A DNA stretch of 64,000 bases from Sphingomonas sp. LaA6.9 (GCF_022601895.1 NZ_JAKVIO010000016.1:1-64000); one strand, 5' to 3'; counted from the stretch's first letter, positions 53,295 through 62,835 are shown. The notes: generated by a model not told the origin, from the sequence alone. Program-made: numbers and translations.

Positions 53295-54347
53295 ATGATG
53301 GTCCCGTTGCGACCCGCCCAGGATGGAGCGCCCGCGATGCCCGCACTGGTTCGTGCTGCTGCCTTGACGAACTATTTTCCGGTCGCGCGTCACTTCGGGC
53401 TCGATACGACGAGATTGCTGCGTCAGGTGGGGCTGCCGCGCTCGCTGCTTGCCAACCCCGAACAGATGATCCCCGCCCCCGCGGTCGTGACCTTGCTTGA
53501 GCAATCGGCTGCGGCCGCGAACTGCCCGACATTCGCGCTGCAGATGGCGGAGAGCCGGAATTTGGCGGATCTTGGCGTCGTCAGCCTGCTGATCGCACAT
53601 CAACCTACGCTGCGCGCGGCGCTCGACGTGATTTCACAGTATCGCAACCGCATCAATTCGATGCTCATGCTCCAGATCGAGGAGGTGGAAGACACCGCGA
53701 TCCTGCGCGAGGAATTGACACTCGACGGGAAGGAGCCGGCGCGCCAGGCGACCGATCTCGCCATCGGCGTGCTTTCGCGCATCTGCAGCACCGTTCTCGG
53801 GCCGCACTGGCAGCCCGAAACCATGTGTTTCAGCTATGACGAGCCGGCGGCACCGTACCGTGAAGTCTATCGGCGCCTGTTCCGCTGCCGCATCGAGTTC
53901 AATGCGGACATCAACGGCATCGTCCTGAAAAGCAGCGATCTCGACAAGCCCAATCCGCGTGCCGATGCCGCGCTGGCGAGCCATGCGCGCAGCCTTGTGA
54001 GCGCGATTGTCGACACGGGCGAAAGGACGCTCAATCAGGAGGTCGAGCAAACCATATTGCTCCTGCTCCCGACCGGACGCGCGACGATCGGCGCCAGCGC
54101 CGAGGCGCTGGGCATGAACCTGCGCACGCTGCAACGCCATCTCGACCTCGCCGGATCGAGCTATTCGGACCTGCTCCAGCGCACGCGCTGTCAGCTTGTC
54201 GGGCGATACATGGCCAATCCCAAGCTGCGATTGACCGATATATCGGAGCTTCTCGGCTATTCCTCGCTCGGCTCATTCACCCGCTGGTACAGCACCGAGT
54301 TCGCCGAAACCCCCTCGGAAACCCGCCGCAAGATGAGAGGCCGCTAG
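53295..54347 (+). CDS. AraC family transcriptional regulator
   Basis: A 350-residue activator. The N-terminal 200 residues resemble the arabinose-binding-type ligand domain of the OruR/ArgR subgroup (LVRAAALTNYFPVARHFGLD; LLRQVGLPRSLLANPEQMIP). The last 85 residues form the double HTH (GASAEALGMNLRTLQRHLDL; DISELLGYSSLGSFTRWYST). A second ATG lies at 53298. It is divergent from the six-gene operon and is the obvious candidate regulator. It converges with the GH27 gene, 15 bases between stops. Confidence 0.92.
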   Translation: MMVPLRPAQDGAPAMPALVRAAALTNYFPVARHFGLDTTRLLRQVGLPRSLLANPEQMIPAPAVVTLLEQSAAAANCPTFALQMAESRNLADLGVVSLLIAHQPTLRAALDVISQYRNRINSMLMLQIEEVEDTAILREELTLDGKEPARQATDLAIGVLSRICSTVLGPHWQPETMCFSYDEPAAPYREVYRRLFRCRIEFNADINGIVLKSSDLDKPNPRADAALASHARSLVSAIVDTGERTLNQEVEQTILLLLPTGRATIGASAEALGMNLRTLQRHLDLAGSSYSDLLQRTRCQLVGRYMANPKLRLTDISELLGYSSLGSFTRWYSTEFAETPSETRRKMRGR

Positions 54348-54362
54348 TCGCCACTGCCAGCC

Positions 54363-56360
54363 TCATCGCGATTGCCCGACTTTCAGCAGAACGGCGCCGT
54401 GGCTCGGTACCACTGTGCCATAACCGTCCTCAAAGACGCCCAGATCCGCGCGCTTCCACAAGTCGCGAACGGGTTGGGGACCGGTCCTTGCGAGGTCGCT
54501 CCAGCGCGCGTCTATGCGCTGCGGCTCAAGCCCGCGATTAAACAGCGCCACGGCGATCGTGCCGTCTGCGAGCGGGCGACTCCAGATCTCGAGCCGGTCC
54601 TTTGCCCAGACACGGCCGCCCGCTTTCGCCAGCGCATCGCGATCGACCTCAAGCACTTCATCATTGGTCAGCAGCGCCATTGTAAAATCATCGAGCTTCG
54701 ACAGATCGGCGCCGATGAACAACGGGGCCGCCTGCATTGCCCAAAGCGTCATGTGCAGAATCTGCTCGTCGGGCGTAAGGTTCGTGGGATGAAGGTTGGG
54801 CCCCCAGCCTACGGTTCCGAGGACCAGCATGTCCGTGTCGTTCCAGCGGCCGTGCGAGACGAACTCCTCGCGGCCGGCCTGTCGAAAGCCGACACTGTCC
54901 AGATTTGACCAGCTGTCCAGCAGATCGCCCGTCGTGCGCCAGAGATGGCCACCGACATCGCCACCCCATGCCCACACATCGCCATAGCCATATTGGCAGA
55001 GGCTGAAGATGATGTCGCGGTTTTGCGCCGCCAGTGCCCGTCCCATCAGATCATAGGGCTTCTTCAGCGTGGCAAGGCCGCGATCCGGAGCCACGTCGTC
55101 GTACGAACACCAGTCATATTTCAGGAAATCGACGCCCCAGCTGGCGAATGTCGCGGCATCCTGTTCTACGTGGCCGTAGCTGCCTTCGTAGCCCCCGCAC
55201 GTCTTCGGGCCGGGCGAGGAATAGATGCCGAATTTGAGCCCCTTTGAGTGCACATAATCCACCAGCGCCTTCATGTCGGGAAATTTCTCGTTGGGCTTCA
55301 GGCTCCCGTCGGCGTTGCGGCCATTCGTCCACGCATCATCGAGTACGACATGGTCGAAACCATGTGCGGCAAGCCCGCTCGACACCAGCCGGTCGGCCGC
55401 GGCGCGAACCTTGGCATCGTCGACCGCGGTGCCCCAGACGTTCCACGAATTCCAGCCCATTGGCGGTGTCCGGGCGAGCATATTCGGCTCGGCGAGGATC
55501 GTCAGCCGGCGCTCCGCCGTGCCGCCGGAACCCGTGGCCGACACCGTGACCTCGCTTTTGCCCCGGGTGCGAATGGCGCCGCTGATGATCCCGGTCGTGG
55601 AATCGAGCACGAGCCCTTTCGGCAAGCCACGCGTGCGGTATCGAAATGTGCCCGGTCCGGTGGCGCCGATCCGGTACAGGAACGGCTTGCCGGGCGTCGC
55701 GCCGACGACGCGCGGACCGTGAAGCTGCGTGCGCGTCCGATCAGGCAAGGCGATGACGGGATGCGGTGCCGCCGGTGCGACATACGCCGTCGGCGCAGCC
55801 GCGCCCGCGACCATCTCGATCATCGCATCGCCCCAGTTCGCGATATCTCCATTGCTCGTGTCGCCGCCATCGTCGATGCGCATCGTCAGGGTCCGCGCAC
55901 CACGAAGATCGACATCGAGTATTTTGGAAGCATCGCCAACGCGCAGCACGCCGCTGTCCGCAACGAGCTTTTCGTCCGCCCAAAGCTGGAACCGGACGGA
56001 TCCTTCACGCTGCTTGTCGTCGGCGAAATCGTCCAGCCCCACCGTCGAACGGAATCGCAACGCCTGCCCACGCAGATCGAGCACGAGTTCGGCAATCGAG
56101 CGCGATCCGATGCCACGCGAATGGACGACGCCGCTCATCGTTATCGGCTTGCCGCTCAGCGATTTGCCCTTCTCAGGTCGTCCCCGACGCTGATGGTAAT
56201 GCGTGAGATCCAGCGCATCGAGCCAGATGATGTTCTTGCTTCCAGCTTGCTGACCGCCTTCGGCCGGTTGCGCGGGCACAAGTGCTGGAGTGCCAAGGCC
56301 AATGAGCGCCAGCAGAGCCACACCTTGCCGCATCGCGATGAAATAGGGTGTCCGTCGCAT
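54363..56360 (-). CDS. Alpha-galactosidase, GH27, with NPCBM and Ig-like domains
   Basis: A 665-residue secreted enzyme. The signal peptide follows MRRTPYFIAMRQGVALLALI. An NPCBM carbohydrate-binding domain spans about 40-165 (DALDLTHYHQRRGRPEKGKS; RLDL-type strands), then an Ig-like putative He_PIG segment to about 275. The GH27 barrel starts ARTPPMGWNSWNVWGTAVDD. The catalytic nucleophile is in FLKYDWCSYDDVA and the acid/base in RWNDTDMLVLG. It releases alpha-linked galactose from oligosaccharides. GCGGAGGTACA precedes the ATG at 56360. It is 148 bases beyond the TBDR gene, past a terminator. Confidence 0.93.
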   Translation of the reverse strand: MRRTPYFIAMRQGVALLALIGLGTPALVPAQPAEGGQQAGSKNIIWLDALDLTHYHQRRGRPEKGKSLSGKPITMSGVVHSRGIGSRSIAELVLDLRGQALRFRSTVGLDDFADDKQREGSVRFQLWADEKLVADSGVLRVGDASKILDVDLRGARTLTMRIDDGGDTSNGDIANWGDAMIEMVAGAAAPTAYVAPAAPHPVIALPDRTRTQLHGPRVVGATPGKPFLYRIGATGPGTFRYRTRGLPKGLVLDSTTGIISGAIRTRGKSEVTVSATGSGGTAERRLTILAEPNMLARTPPMGWNSWNVWGTAVDDAKVRAAADRLVSSGLAAHGFDHVVLDDAWTNGRNADGSLKPNEKFPDMKALVDYVHSKGLKFGIYSSPGPKTCGGYEGSYGHVEQDAATFASWGVDFLKYDWCSYDDVAPDRGLATLKKPYDLMGRALAAQNRDIIFSLCQYGYGDVWAWGGDVGGHLWRTTGDLLDSWSNLDSVGFRQAGREEFVSHGRWNDTDMLVLGTVGWGPNLHPTNLTPDEQILHMTLWAMQAAPLFIGADLSKLDDFTMALLTNDEVLEVDRDALAKAGGRVWAKDRLEIWSRPLADGTIAVALFNRGLEPQRIDARWSDLARTGPQPVRDLWKRADLGVFEDGYGTVVPSHGAVLLKVGQSR

Positions 56361-56455
56361 TGTACCTCCGCAAATGGGCATTCGCGTCGGGCCGACGCCC
56401 ATCGTTCAGAATGTGGTGGCCGCGATCAGGCAGGCAGGCGCCTGCGTCCCGCAGC

Positions 56456-56493
56456 AAAAAAGCTGCCGATGCGTCCGGGGACACATCGGCAGC
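56456..56493 (-). terminator. Rho-independent terminator of TonB receptor 4
   Basis: On the minus strand GCTGCCGATG (complement 56484-56493) pairs with CATCGGCAGC (complement 56462-56471), a 10-base perfect stem, followed by a six-T run (complement 56456-56461). It lies 16 bases past the receptor stop. Confidence 0.88.
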
Positions 56494-56508
56494 AGCAGGG
56501 GAGAAAGA

Positions 56509-59466
56509 TCAGAACTTCGCGGTCAGGCCGACGAAGAGCATCCGTCCGAGCGGATCGTAGACACCGGGATAGGTGTTGCCGTTGCCGAAGGAGCTTAGCA
56601 GCCCCTGCACGATCGCCGGCGGATCCTTGTCGAAGATGTTGTTGATGCCAGCGCGCAGCGTGAAGTTCTCCAGAACGTCCACCGTGCCGGCAAGGTCGAA
56701 ATAGCTGTACGCGTCGATCTTGCTGTTGATGACATAGGGCGTGCCCGCGAGGAACTCGTTGTCGGTGTTGCTCGAAAGCTTGGTCGACCCGAAGTAACGC
56801 CAGTTGAACGAGAGCGTCGCGTTCGACCAGGGCATCTGCCAGGTCGTGCGGAACTGGTGCCGCCAGCGCGGCGTCGGCTGGCCACAGGTCGGACCGAACA
56901 GGCCTGCACAGTCATAAGTGCCGAGACCAGGAAGCGGCTGGACCTTGTGCTCGTCGAGCCATGTACCCACCAGTTCGAAGTTCAGCTTTCCGCCCTCGTT
57001 GAGACCGAGCGTATCCAGATCGAAAGCATAGCTCGCGTTCACGTCGATGCCCGAAGTCTTGAGAAAGCCGGTATTGAGCGTGGTCGCGACGATATAGCCA
57101 TCGGTGCCGAAGATTACGCCCGTCGTCGGGTCGCGGTGGAACAGGTCGCAGAAGAACGGATTGCCCGTCTGGACGCACTGGTTGATCGTCAGGAACGGAT
57201 CGACCGTGCCGATATATTTGTCGACCTTGATATTATAGTAGTCGAGCGAGAACGAGAGGTTCGGGATCGCGCGCGGCGTCAGGATCATGCCGACCGTGTA
57301 GGTGTCCGCCTCTTCCGGCTTGAGCAGCGGATTGCCGCCGCCCTGCGTGACGCAGGTTTCGGCGGGGCATTCGGGAATGCGGCCGTATTGCGCCGCGGTC
57401 ACGCCGGTCAGCGCGCAGCGGTCGAATGACGCGATCGGCGTCGGGCCCGAGCACGGATCCTGGCCCTGGACGTTGCCGAGCCCGCGCGCGGCGAACAGTT
57501 CAGCGACATTGGGTGCGCGGATCGCGTGGTTGTAGCTGGCGCGGAAGCGGACGTCGGGTGATGGCGCATAATCCAGCTCGGCCTTGTAGGTCGTCGCGCC
57601 ATAGCTCGTCACCGTGCCGTCGAGGCTGTCATTGGTATAGTCGGAGTAACGCAGGCCCAGATTGATGCTCAGCGCGTGCGCGAAGCGCATGTCGGACAGG
57701 ATCGGCAGTTCGAGCTCGCCATAGACTTCCTGAACCTTGATCTTGCCCTGCGATTCAAGCGTACCCTTTTGCTGCGCCAGCGCGTCCGCCCGGAAATCGA
57801 GCGTTTCGGTGCGCTGCTCGAGACCGACCGCAAAGCCGACTGCCTGCTCCGCCCAGGGGCTCTGGATGCCATAGGCGCCGAGCTCGCCGCTGACGCCGGC
57901 ATTGAGCACGGTGAGGTGCTGTTCGCCGCGCGTGAAGGTCGGCGCATAGATATAGTCGTAGACCGAGGGATCGATATTGCCGAAGCCGAACACATCCATC
58001 GCGACGCAATCCGGATCGGTGCCATCGATCACCGACTTGCAGGTCGCCACGCCGTTGACGTTGACGACCTGGAGCGCCTTCTTCGCCTTCTCCGGATCGA
58101 TGTCGTTCTGGTAGTTCTCGTTGAAGATCATCACCGAGCGGAGCGCGCTGACGTCATAGCTGATGCCCGGCGCGATCTCGCCGCGCACGCCGCCCTGGAA
58201 ACGGTAATCGGTGTGGCGCAGGTCGTCGCGGCGCGGCGCACTCCCCTCACCCGTCATGCGGTAACCGATGAAAGTATCGCGGCTGGTATCGGTGCCCGCC
58301 GCCGCGCCGCAAAGCAGGCCTGCTTGCTGTGCGCTCAGGAACGGATTGTCGCAGTTGATCGAGTAGACCTCGCCCTGGAACAGCGCCGAAGGCGCCGCCT
58401 GCGAGAATGTGCGGTCGTCCATGAACATGAAGCTGCCGTAGAGTTCGGCCGCCTTCGTGAGCTCATAGTGCGCGAACGCGCCCGCCGTATAGCGGCGGTC
58501 CGAGCGCTGCATATAATTGGTGGGCGCGTAGTTGTAGCGGAACGAGCTGTCGTAGGGCACCCAGGTCTTCGCGCCGTCCTTGGTGTTGTTGTACGTGACG
58601 GGTGCGCCCGTCGTGGGATCGGCGAGAACCGTGAACAGGCCGTATTCGTTGTTGCTCGAACCGCCGCAGACGAAGCCCGTGCGATCGGCATTGGGATCGA
58701 GCGCGCAGGCCGAATAGTCGCGCGAACCTTGCAGCACCGGATTCACGCGGCGGTAGCCGGCATAGACGGTGATGTTGCCGCGATCATCGGCGAAGTTGGT
58801 GCCCGCCGCGAAGTTGACGTCGAACTTCTCGCCGTCGGTCACCGAACTGGGCGCGGTTTCATAGCCGCTGCTGCGCACGAGATCGCGCAGCGACTTGTTG
58901 TCATTGCTATGCTGGTAGAAGCTGAACTGAGCGTCGGCGCGGATGCCTTCGAGGTTCTTGCGCAGGATGAAGTTCACGACGCCCGAGATCGCGTCCGAGC
59001 CGTAGACCGCGGAGGCGCCTCCGGTGACGACATCGACGCGCTCGACCATCGACGACGGCACGAAGTTCACGTCGATCGCCTGCGTCGGCAGCATGCGCTG
59101 ACCGTCGATGAGGACGAGCACGCGGTTCGATCCGAGGTCGCGCAGGTTGACGTTGGAGGTGCCGTCGGAACCGTTTGACACGTTTTCGTTGGCGTCCGGG
59201 GTGAATTGCGGCAGCCGGTTGAGCACGCTCTCCACCGTCGTCGCGCCCTGATAGCGGAATTCCGCGTCGCTCACGACGGTGATGGGGCTGTTGCTCTCCA
59301 GATTGGGCCGGCGGATGCGCGTGCCCGTGACGACGATCGCGTCGCTATCGGACGCCCCCGCGTCCTCCGCGGGTGCCGCGTCCTGCGCAAATGCCGGTGG
59401 TGTCAAAAGCGCTATGGCAATGGCGGCGGCACTGCTCCCCAGGCCGCTGCGGTGCATTCTGATCAT
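56509..59466 (-). CDS. TonB-dependent receptor 4 (large)
   Basis: A 985-residue outer-membrane receptor. ATG 59466 follows GGGAGGTCTTCA. Signal peptide MIRMHRSGLGSSAAAIAIAL, then TonB-box DAIVVTGTRIRRPNLESNSP. The plug has VESVLNRLPQFTPDANENVS and VERVDVVTGGASAVYGSDAI. The C-terminus is GRMLFVGLTAKF. This is the long class abundant in sphingomonads, often tied to peptide or glycan uptake. The next gene is GH27 alpha-galactosidase past a terminator, so a galactoside ligand is possible. The upstream region has an operator-like site at 59525-59540. Confidence 0.94.
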   Translation of the reverse strand: MIRMHRSGLGSSAAAIAIALLTPPAFAQDAAPAEDAGASDSDAIVVTGTRIRRPNLESNSPITVVSDAEFRYQGATTVESVLNRLPQFTPDANENVSNGSDGTSNVNLRDLGSNRVLVLIDGQRMLPTQAIDVNFVPSSMVERVDVVTGGASAVYGSDAISGVVNFILRKNLEGIRADAQFSFYQHSNDNKSLRDLVRSSGYETAPSSVTDGEKFDVNFAAGTNFADDRGNITVYAGYRRVNPVLQGSRDYSACALDPNADRTGFVCGGSSNNEYGLFTVLADPTTGAPVTYNNTKDGAKTWVPYDSSFRYNYAPTNYMQRSDRRYTAGAFAHYELTKAAELYGSFMFMDDRTFSQAAPSALFQGEVYSINCDNPFLSAQQAGLLCGAAAGTDTSRDTFIGYRMTGEGSAPRRDDLRHTDYRFQGGVRGEIAPGISYDVSALRSVMIFNENYQNDIDPEKAKKALQVVNVNGVATCKSVIDGTDPDCVAMDVFGFGNIDPSVYDYIYAPTFTRGEQHLTVLNAGVSGELGAYGIQSPWAEQAVGFAVGLEQRTETLDFRADALAQQKGTLESQGKIKVQEVYGELELPILSDMRFAHALSINLGLRYSDYTNDSLDGTVTSYGATTYKAELDYAPSPDVRFRASYNHAIRAPNVAELFAARGLGNVQGQDPCSGPTPIASFDRCALTGVTAAQYGRIPECPAETCVTQGGGNPLLKPEEADTYTVGMILTPRAIPNLSFSLDYYNIKVDKYIGTVDPFLTINQCVQTGNPFFCDLFHRDPTTGVIFGTDGYIVATTLNTGFLKTSGIDVNASYAFDLDTLGLNEGGKLNFELVGTWLDEHKVQPLPGLGTYDCAGLFGPTCGQPTPRWRHQFRTTWQMPWSNATLSFNWRYFGSTKLSSNTDNEFLAGTPYVINSKIDAYSYFDLAGTVDVLENFTLRAGINNIFDKDPPAIVQGLLSSFGNGNTYPGVYDPLGRMLFVGLTAKF

Positions 59467-59524
59467 TGAAGACCTCCCAATCTTTCTTGCGGCCGTATCG
59501 ACCGGGAGGCGATGAAACATGTCT

Positions 59525-59540
59525 GACAAATAGATGTCAA
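59525..59540. promoter_or_regulatory. Operator-like site TGACA-N6-TGTCA upstream of TonB receptor 4
   Basis: TGACA (59525-59529) and TGTCA (59536-59540) are six bases apart, the same half-sites and spacing as the perfect palindrome at 38009-38024. It lies about 60 bases upstream of the start codon, within an AT-rich promoter stretch. It may bind a shared regulator. Confidence 0.5.
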
Positions 59541-59679
59541 ATATTTTATACGATTTTACGATATACGAACGAAAAGCCCCATTTTCCACGACACAGCACA
59601 GGGCAGCCTTCGCCGGCACGACGACCGTGCCGGCGAATCATGTCCGAGAAAACGCTTTGATTAAGTGTTGCGGGCCCTA

Positions 59680-61392
59680 TCAGCCTGCGGGGCGCGCGTG
59701 CTCGCTCGCGAGCCATGTCTCGACGCGCTGTTCGACGATCGAAAGCGGCATGGGGCCGTCAGCGATCAACAGATCGTGAAATTCGCGATTGTCGAAGCCT
59801 TCCCCCAGCGCCGCCTGCGCACGCCGGCGCAGCGCAGTGAAGCGAACTTCGCCGACCTTGTAGGCCAGGGCCTGCGCCGGCCAGCCTATATATCGCCAGG
59901 TCTCGCCCTTCACGACGCCCTCGGGCAGTGCGGTGTTTTCGCGCAGACACCGCTCCGCAGCCTCAGCGCTCCAGCCCTTCCAGTGGATGCCGACGTCCAT
60001 CACCAGTCGGCACGCGCGCCACATCTCGAACGAGAGGCGCCCGAAATCGTCATACGCCGTCTCGTACATCCCCATCTCGACTCCGAGCTTTTCCGAATAG
60101 AGCGCCCAGCCTTCGACAAAGGCCGTGATATCGTCGCGACGGCGAAAGGCCGGCAGGTCCTGTCGTTCCTGGCCCAGAGCGATCTGGAGATGGTGGCCCG
60201 GGACGCCCTCGTGCATCATCCACGCCGTCAGCGCGAACAAAGGATCGCGATAGGACTTGCTGCCGACCGCGACCGCGCCCGCAACGCCCTTTTCGGGGTC
60301 GCCCAGATAATAGGCACCCGACGACGCCTCCATTTCTGGCGGCTTCACATAGATTCCCCAGGGCAGCCGCGGCAATTTCCCGAACCAGCGCGGCAGGGCG
60401 TAATCGAGCTTCTTCCCGATCGCCGCGGCCCGCTCGATATAGCTCTTGAGATCGGGCGCATAGAATTGCGGATCGGTCCGCAGATAAACGAGGAATGCGT
60501 CGAAGCTGCCCTTGAACCCGGTCGCCCGCATCGCGCCTTCCATCTCGCTGCGGATTCGCGCGACCTCGGACTGGCCGAGCGCGAAGATCTGGTCCGGGGT
60601 CATGTCGGTCGTGGTCGAGCGGCGGGCGGTATAGGCGTAATAGGCTTTTCCATCGGGCAGTCCCGATGCGCCCAGCGCACCGCGCGCCGCCGGAAGATAC
60701 TCGCTCTCGAAAAAGCCGACGAGTGCTTGCTGCGCAGGTTTCACGACCTCGGCCACGACGGCACGCCCTTCGGCGATCAGCGCTGCGCGCCGTTCGGCGG
60801 GAATAGCGGGCGGCATCGCCGCGAGTGGTTTGAGCAACGGGCTCTCGTCGACCGATTGCGCTGCGGCAGTCTTGAGGATCGCAAGCACGCCTTCCGCCGT
60901 CGGTCGCGGCTGGGTGAAACCCGTGCGCACGCCGCGGCGCATATTGGCGATCTGCGCATCATAATAGGTTGGCAGTTTGCCAAGCCGCGCGATCCAGGCG
61001 CGCGCGTCCGCCTCCGTCCGGATGACGGTGCCCCCGGCCGCATAATTGGCCGTATTGAAGAAGCCGTCGCCCGCATCGAAAGGGATCCGCTCCTCGTCGA
61101 AGCGCGCGCCTTCGATCACGACATCGAGCCGCCAGTCGAGCAGCGTCCGCGTCAACGCCTGATCCGCCGACAAGCGCCTTGGTTTGAGCCCGTCGAGACG
61201 CTGGCCGAGCTTGCGGTACTCGGCATTGCGTACCGCCACAGCAGCTGGACTGACATCGGGCCAGCCCCTTTCGTCGCCGGCCGGGTTGGCGGCTGCCTCA
61301 TAATCCCGGACAATCGCCTCCAGCGTATCCGCGCACGCGGGCGCGCTGACAAGGCCCGCGGCGAGCGCGAGCGTGATCGCTACGGTCCGCAT
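59680..61392 (-). CDS. DUF885 family secreted protein (HExxxGH), copy 3
   Basis: A 570-residue periplasmic protein with signal peptide MRTVAITLALAAGLVSAPAC. The motif is MMHEGVPGHHLQIALGQERQ with HExxxGH. DUF885 landmarks also include YYLGDPEKGVAGAVAVGSKS and FVEGWALYSEKLGVEMGMYE. The ATG at 61392 lies two bases after the stop of the permease gene on the same strand, so they are likely co-transcribed. Peptidase or amidase activity is plausible but unproven. Confidence 0.9.
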   Translation of the reverse strand: MRTVAITLALAAGLVSAPACADTLEAIVRDYEAAANPAGDERGWPDVSPAAVAVRNAEYRKLGQRLDGLKPRRLSADQALTRTLLDWRLDVVIEGARFDEERIPFDAGDGFFNTANYAAGGTVIRTEADARAWIARLGKLPTYYDAQIANMRRGVRTGFTQPRPTAEGVLAILKTAAAQSVDESPLLKPLAAMPPAIPAERRAALIAEGRAVVAEVVKPAQQALVGFFESEYLPAARGALGASGLPDGKAYYAYTARRSTTTDMTPDQIFALGQSEVARIRSEMEGAMRATGFKGSFDAFLVYLRTDPQFYAPDLKSYIERAAAIGKKLDYALPRWFGKLPRLPWGIYVKPPEMEASSGAYYLGDPEKGVAGAVAVGSKSYRDPLFALTAWMMHEGVPGHHLQIALGQERQDLPAFRRRDDITAFVEGWALYSEKLGVEMGMYETAYDDFGRLSFEMWRACRLVMDVGIHWKGWSAEAAERCLRENTALPEGVVKGETWRYIGWPAQALAYKVGEVRFTALRRRAQAALGEGFDNREFHDLLIADGPMPLSIVEQRVETWLASEHARPAG

Positions 61393-61394
61393 CG

Positions 61395-62822
61395 TCAGAT
61401 CGCTTCGCTGACCGTGCGCGCCTGGATGCGGCTGCGAAGCCGTCCATAGGCGAAGTAGAGCGCGAGCCCGATCGCGTTCCACAGGAGGAAGCGCCAGATC
61501 GTAAGCGTGGGCAGGCTGAACAGCAGGTAGAGGCACCCGACGATCGCCAGCCCGCCGACGAGCATGGGCTTGGGACAGCTGAACACGCGCTTGAGGTCGG
61601 GCCGGGTACGACGGAGCAGCATCATCGACCCGGCGGTCGCGATGAAGGCAAGCAGCGTGCCGGCGTTGGCCAGTTCAGCAATCTCGTCGAGCCGGAAGAA
61701 GCCGGCGACGAGCGCCACGAAGATACCCGTGATCGCAGTGATGCGAACGGGCGTGCCCGTGCGCGGAGACACTGCGCTCAGCCATCGTGGCAGCAACCCG
61801 TCGCGCGCCATCACGAAGAAGATGCGGCTCTGACCGTACATCATGACGAGGATCACCGAGGGCAGCGCGATCAGTGCGGCAAGCGCGACGATCCACGCCA
61901 TGGCGGGATGACCGAGCGTGCGCAGGATGAAGGCGAGCGGTTCGGACGACTGGGCGACCGCCACATGGTTGACCGCACCGACCGCGCTGATCGCAACGAC
62001 CATGTAGATCAGCGTGCAGACGGCCATCGACCCGATGATGCCGATGGTCAGGTCGCGCCCCGGGTTCTTGGCTTCCTCCGCCGAGGTGGCCACCGCGTCG
62101 AAACCGTAAAAGGCGAAGAAGACGATCGCAGCGGCCGCCATCACGCCCCGCGTCTCTCCGCCCTCGACATGGCTGAGAAAGCCATAAGGCATGAAGGGCG
62201 TCATGTTGGCACTATCGAAGGCCGGCAGTGCAAGGGTCGCAAAGGCCGCAAGCGCAGTCAGCTTGATGATCACCAGGACGATGTTGAAGGTGGCGCTCTC
62301 GCGCGTGCCGACGATCAGCGCGCCTGCGACCGAGAGCGCGACGAGGACCGCGGGCAGATTGATGAAGCCGCCGGCGTGGGGTCCGCCAAGTATCTCGGGC
62401 GGCAGCGTTATTCCCGCCGAGTGGAGCCAGCCGACCAGATAGGCGGCCCAACCGACCGCGACCGTGCTGCAGGCGAGCGAATATTCGAGGATCAGGCTCC
62501 AGCCCACCACCCAGGCGAGCGTCTCGCCCAGCACGGCGTAGCTATAGGTATAGGCGCCGCCCGCGGCGGGCATCAGCGTCGCCATTTCGGCATAGGCGAG
62601 CGCGGCACAGGCACAGACCGCGCCCGCAATCGCAAAGGCCAGGATCACCGCCGGGCCCGCACGGTCCGCGCCGACGCCGGTCAGCGTATAGATGCCGGTG
62701 CCGACAATGGCGCCCACGCCGAGCGCGATCAGATGTGGCCAGCTCAGGGTCTTGGCGAGGCGCCGTCCCTCTTCATGGACGGTGACGTTCTCGAATGGCT
62801 TGCGCGGCCCCCAAAACCCCAT
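61395..62822 (-). CDS. APC family amino acid permease
   Basis: A 475-residue inner-membrane transporter with twelve hydrophobic helices. Signatures: LALGVGAIVGTGIYTLTGVG near residue 40, AGAVCACAALAYAEMATLMP, AAGGAYTYSYAVLGETLAWV and FFAFYGFDAVATSAEEAKNP. APC proteins are amino-acid/proton symporters or exchangers; this resembles the cationic-amino-acid subgroup. AAGGAG six bases before ATG 62822 decides the start over a TTG at 62828. It is 13 bases after the GntR gene on the same strand. It sits beside hydroxyproline epimerase-like and DUF885 genes, suggesting imported amino acid use. Confidence 0.9.
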   Translation of the reverse strand: MGFWGPRKPFENVTVHEEGRRLAKTLSWPHLIALGVGAIVGTGIYTLTGVGADRAGPAVILAFAIAGAVCACAALAYAEMATLMPAAGGAYTYSYAVLGETLAWVVGWSLILEYSLACSTVAVGWAAYLVGWLHSAGITLPPEILGGPHAGGFINLPAVLVALSVAGALIVGTRESATFNIVLVIIKLTALAAFATLALPAFDSANMTPFMPYGFLSHVEGGETRGVMAAAAIVFFAFYGFDAVATSAEEAKNPGRDLTIGIIGSMAVCTLIYMVVAISAVGAVNHVAVAQSSEPLAFILRTLGHPAMAWIVALAALIALPSVILVMMYGQSRIFFVMARDGLLPRWLSAVSPRTGTPVRITAITGIFVALVAGFFRLDEIAELANAGTLLAFIATAGSMMLLRRTRPDLKRVFSCPKPMLVGGLAIVGCLYLLFSLPTLTIWRFLLWNAIGLALYFAYGRLRSRIQARTVSEAI

Positions 62823-62835
62823 ACTCAACTCCTTG

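Noticed and set aside
57676-59178. 500-residue open frame opposite TonB receptor 4
   Set aside because: Antisense to plug and barrel coding sequence; Arg/Val/Ala-rich with no domain.
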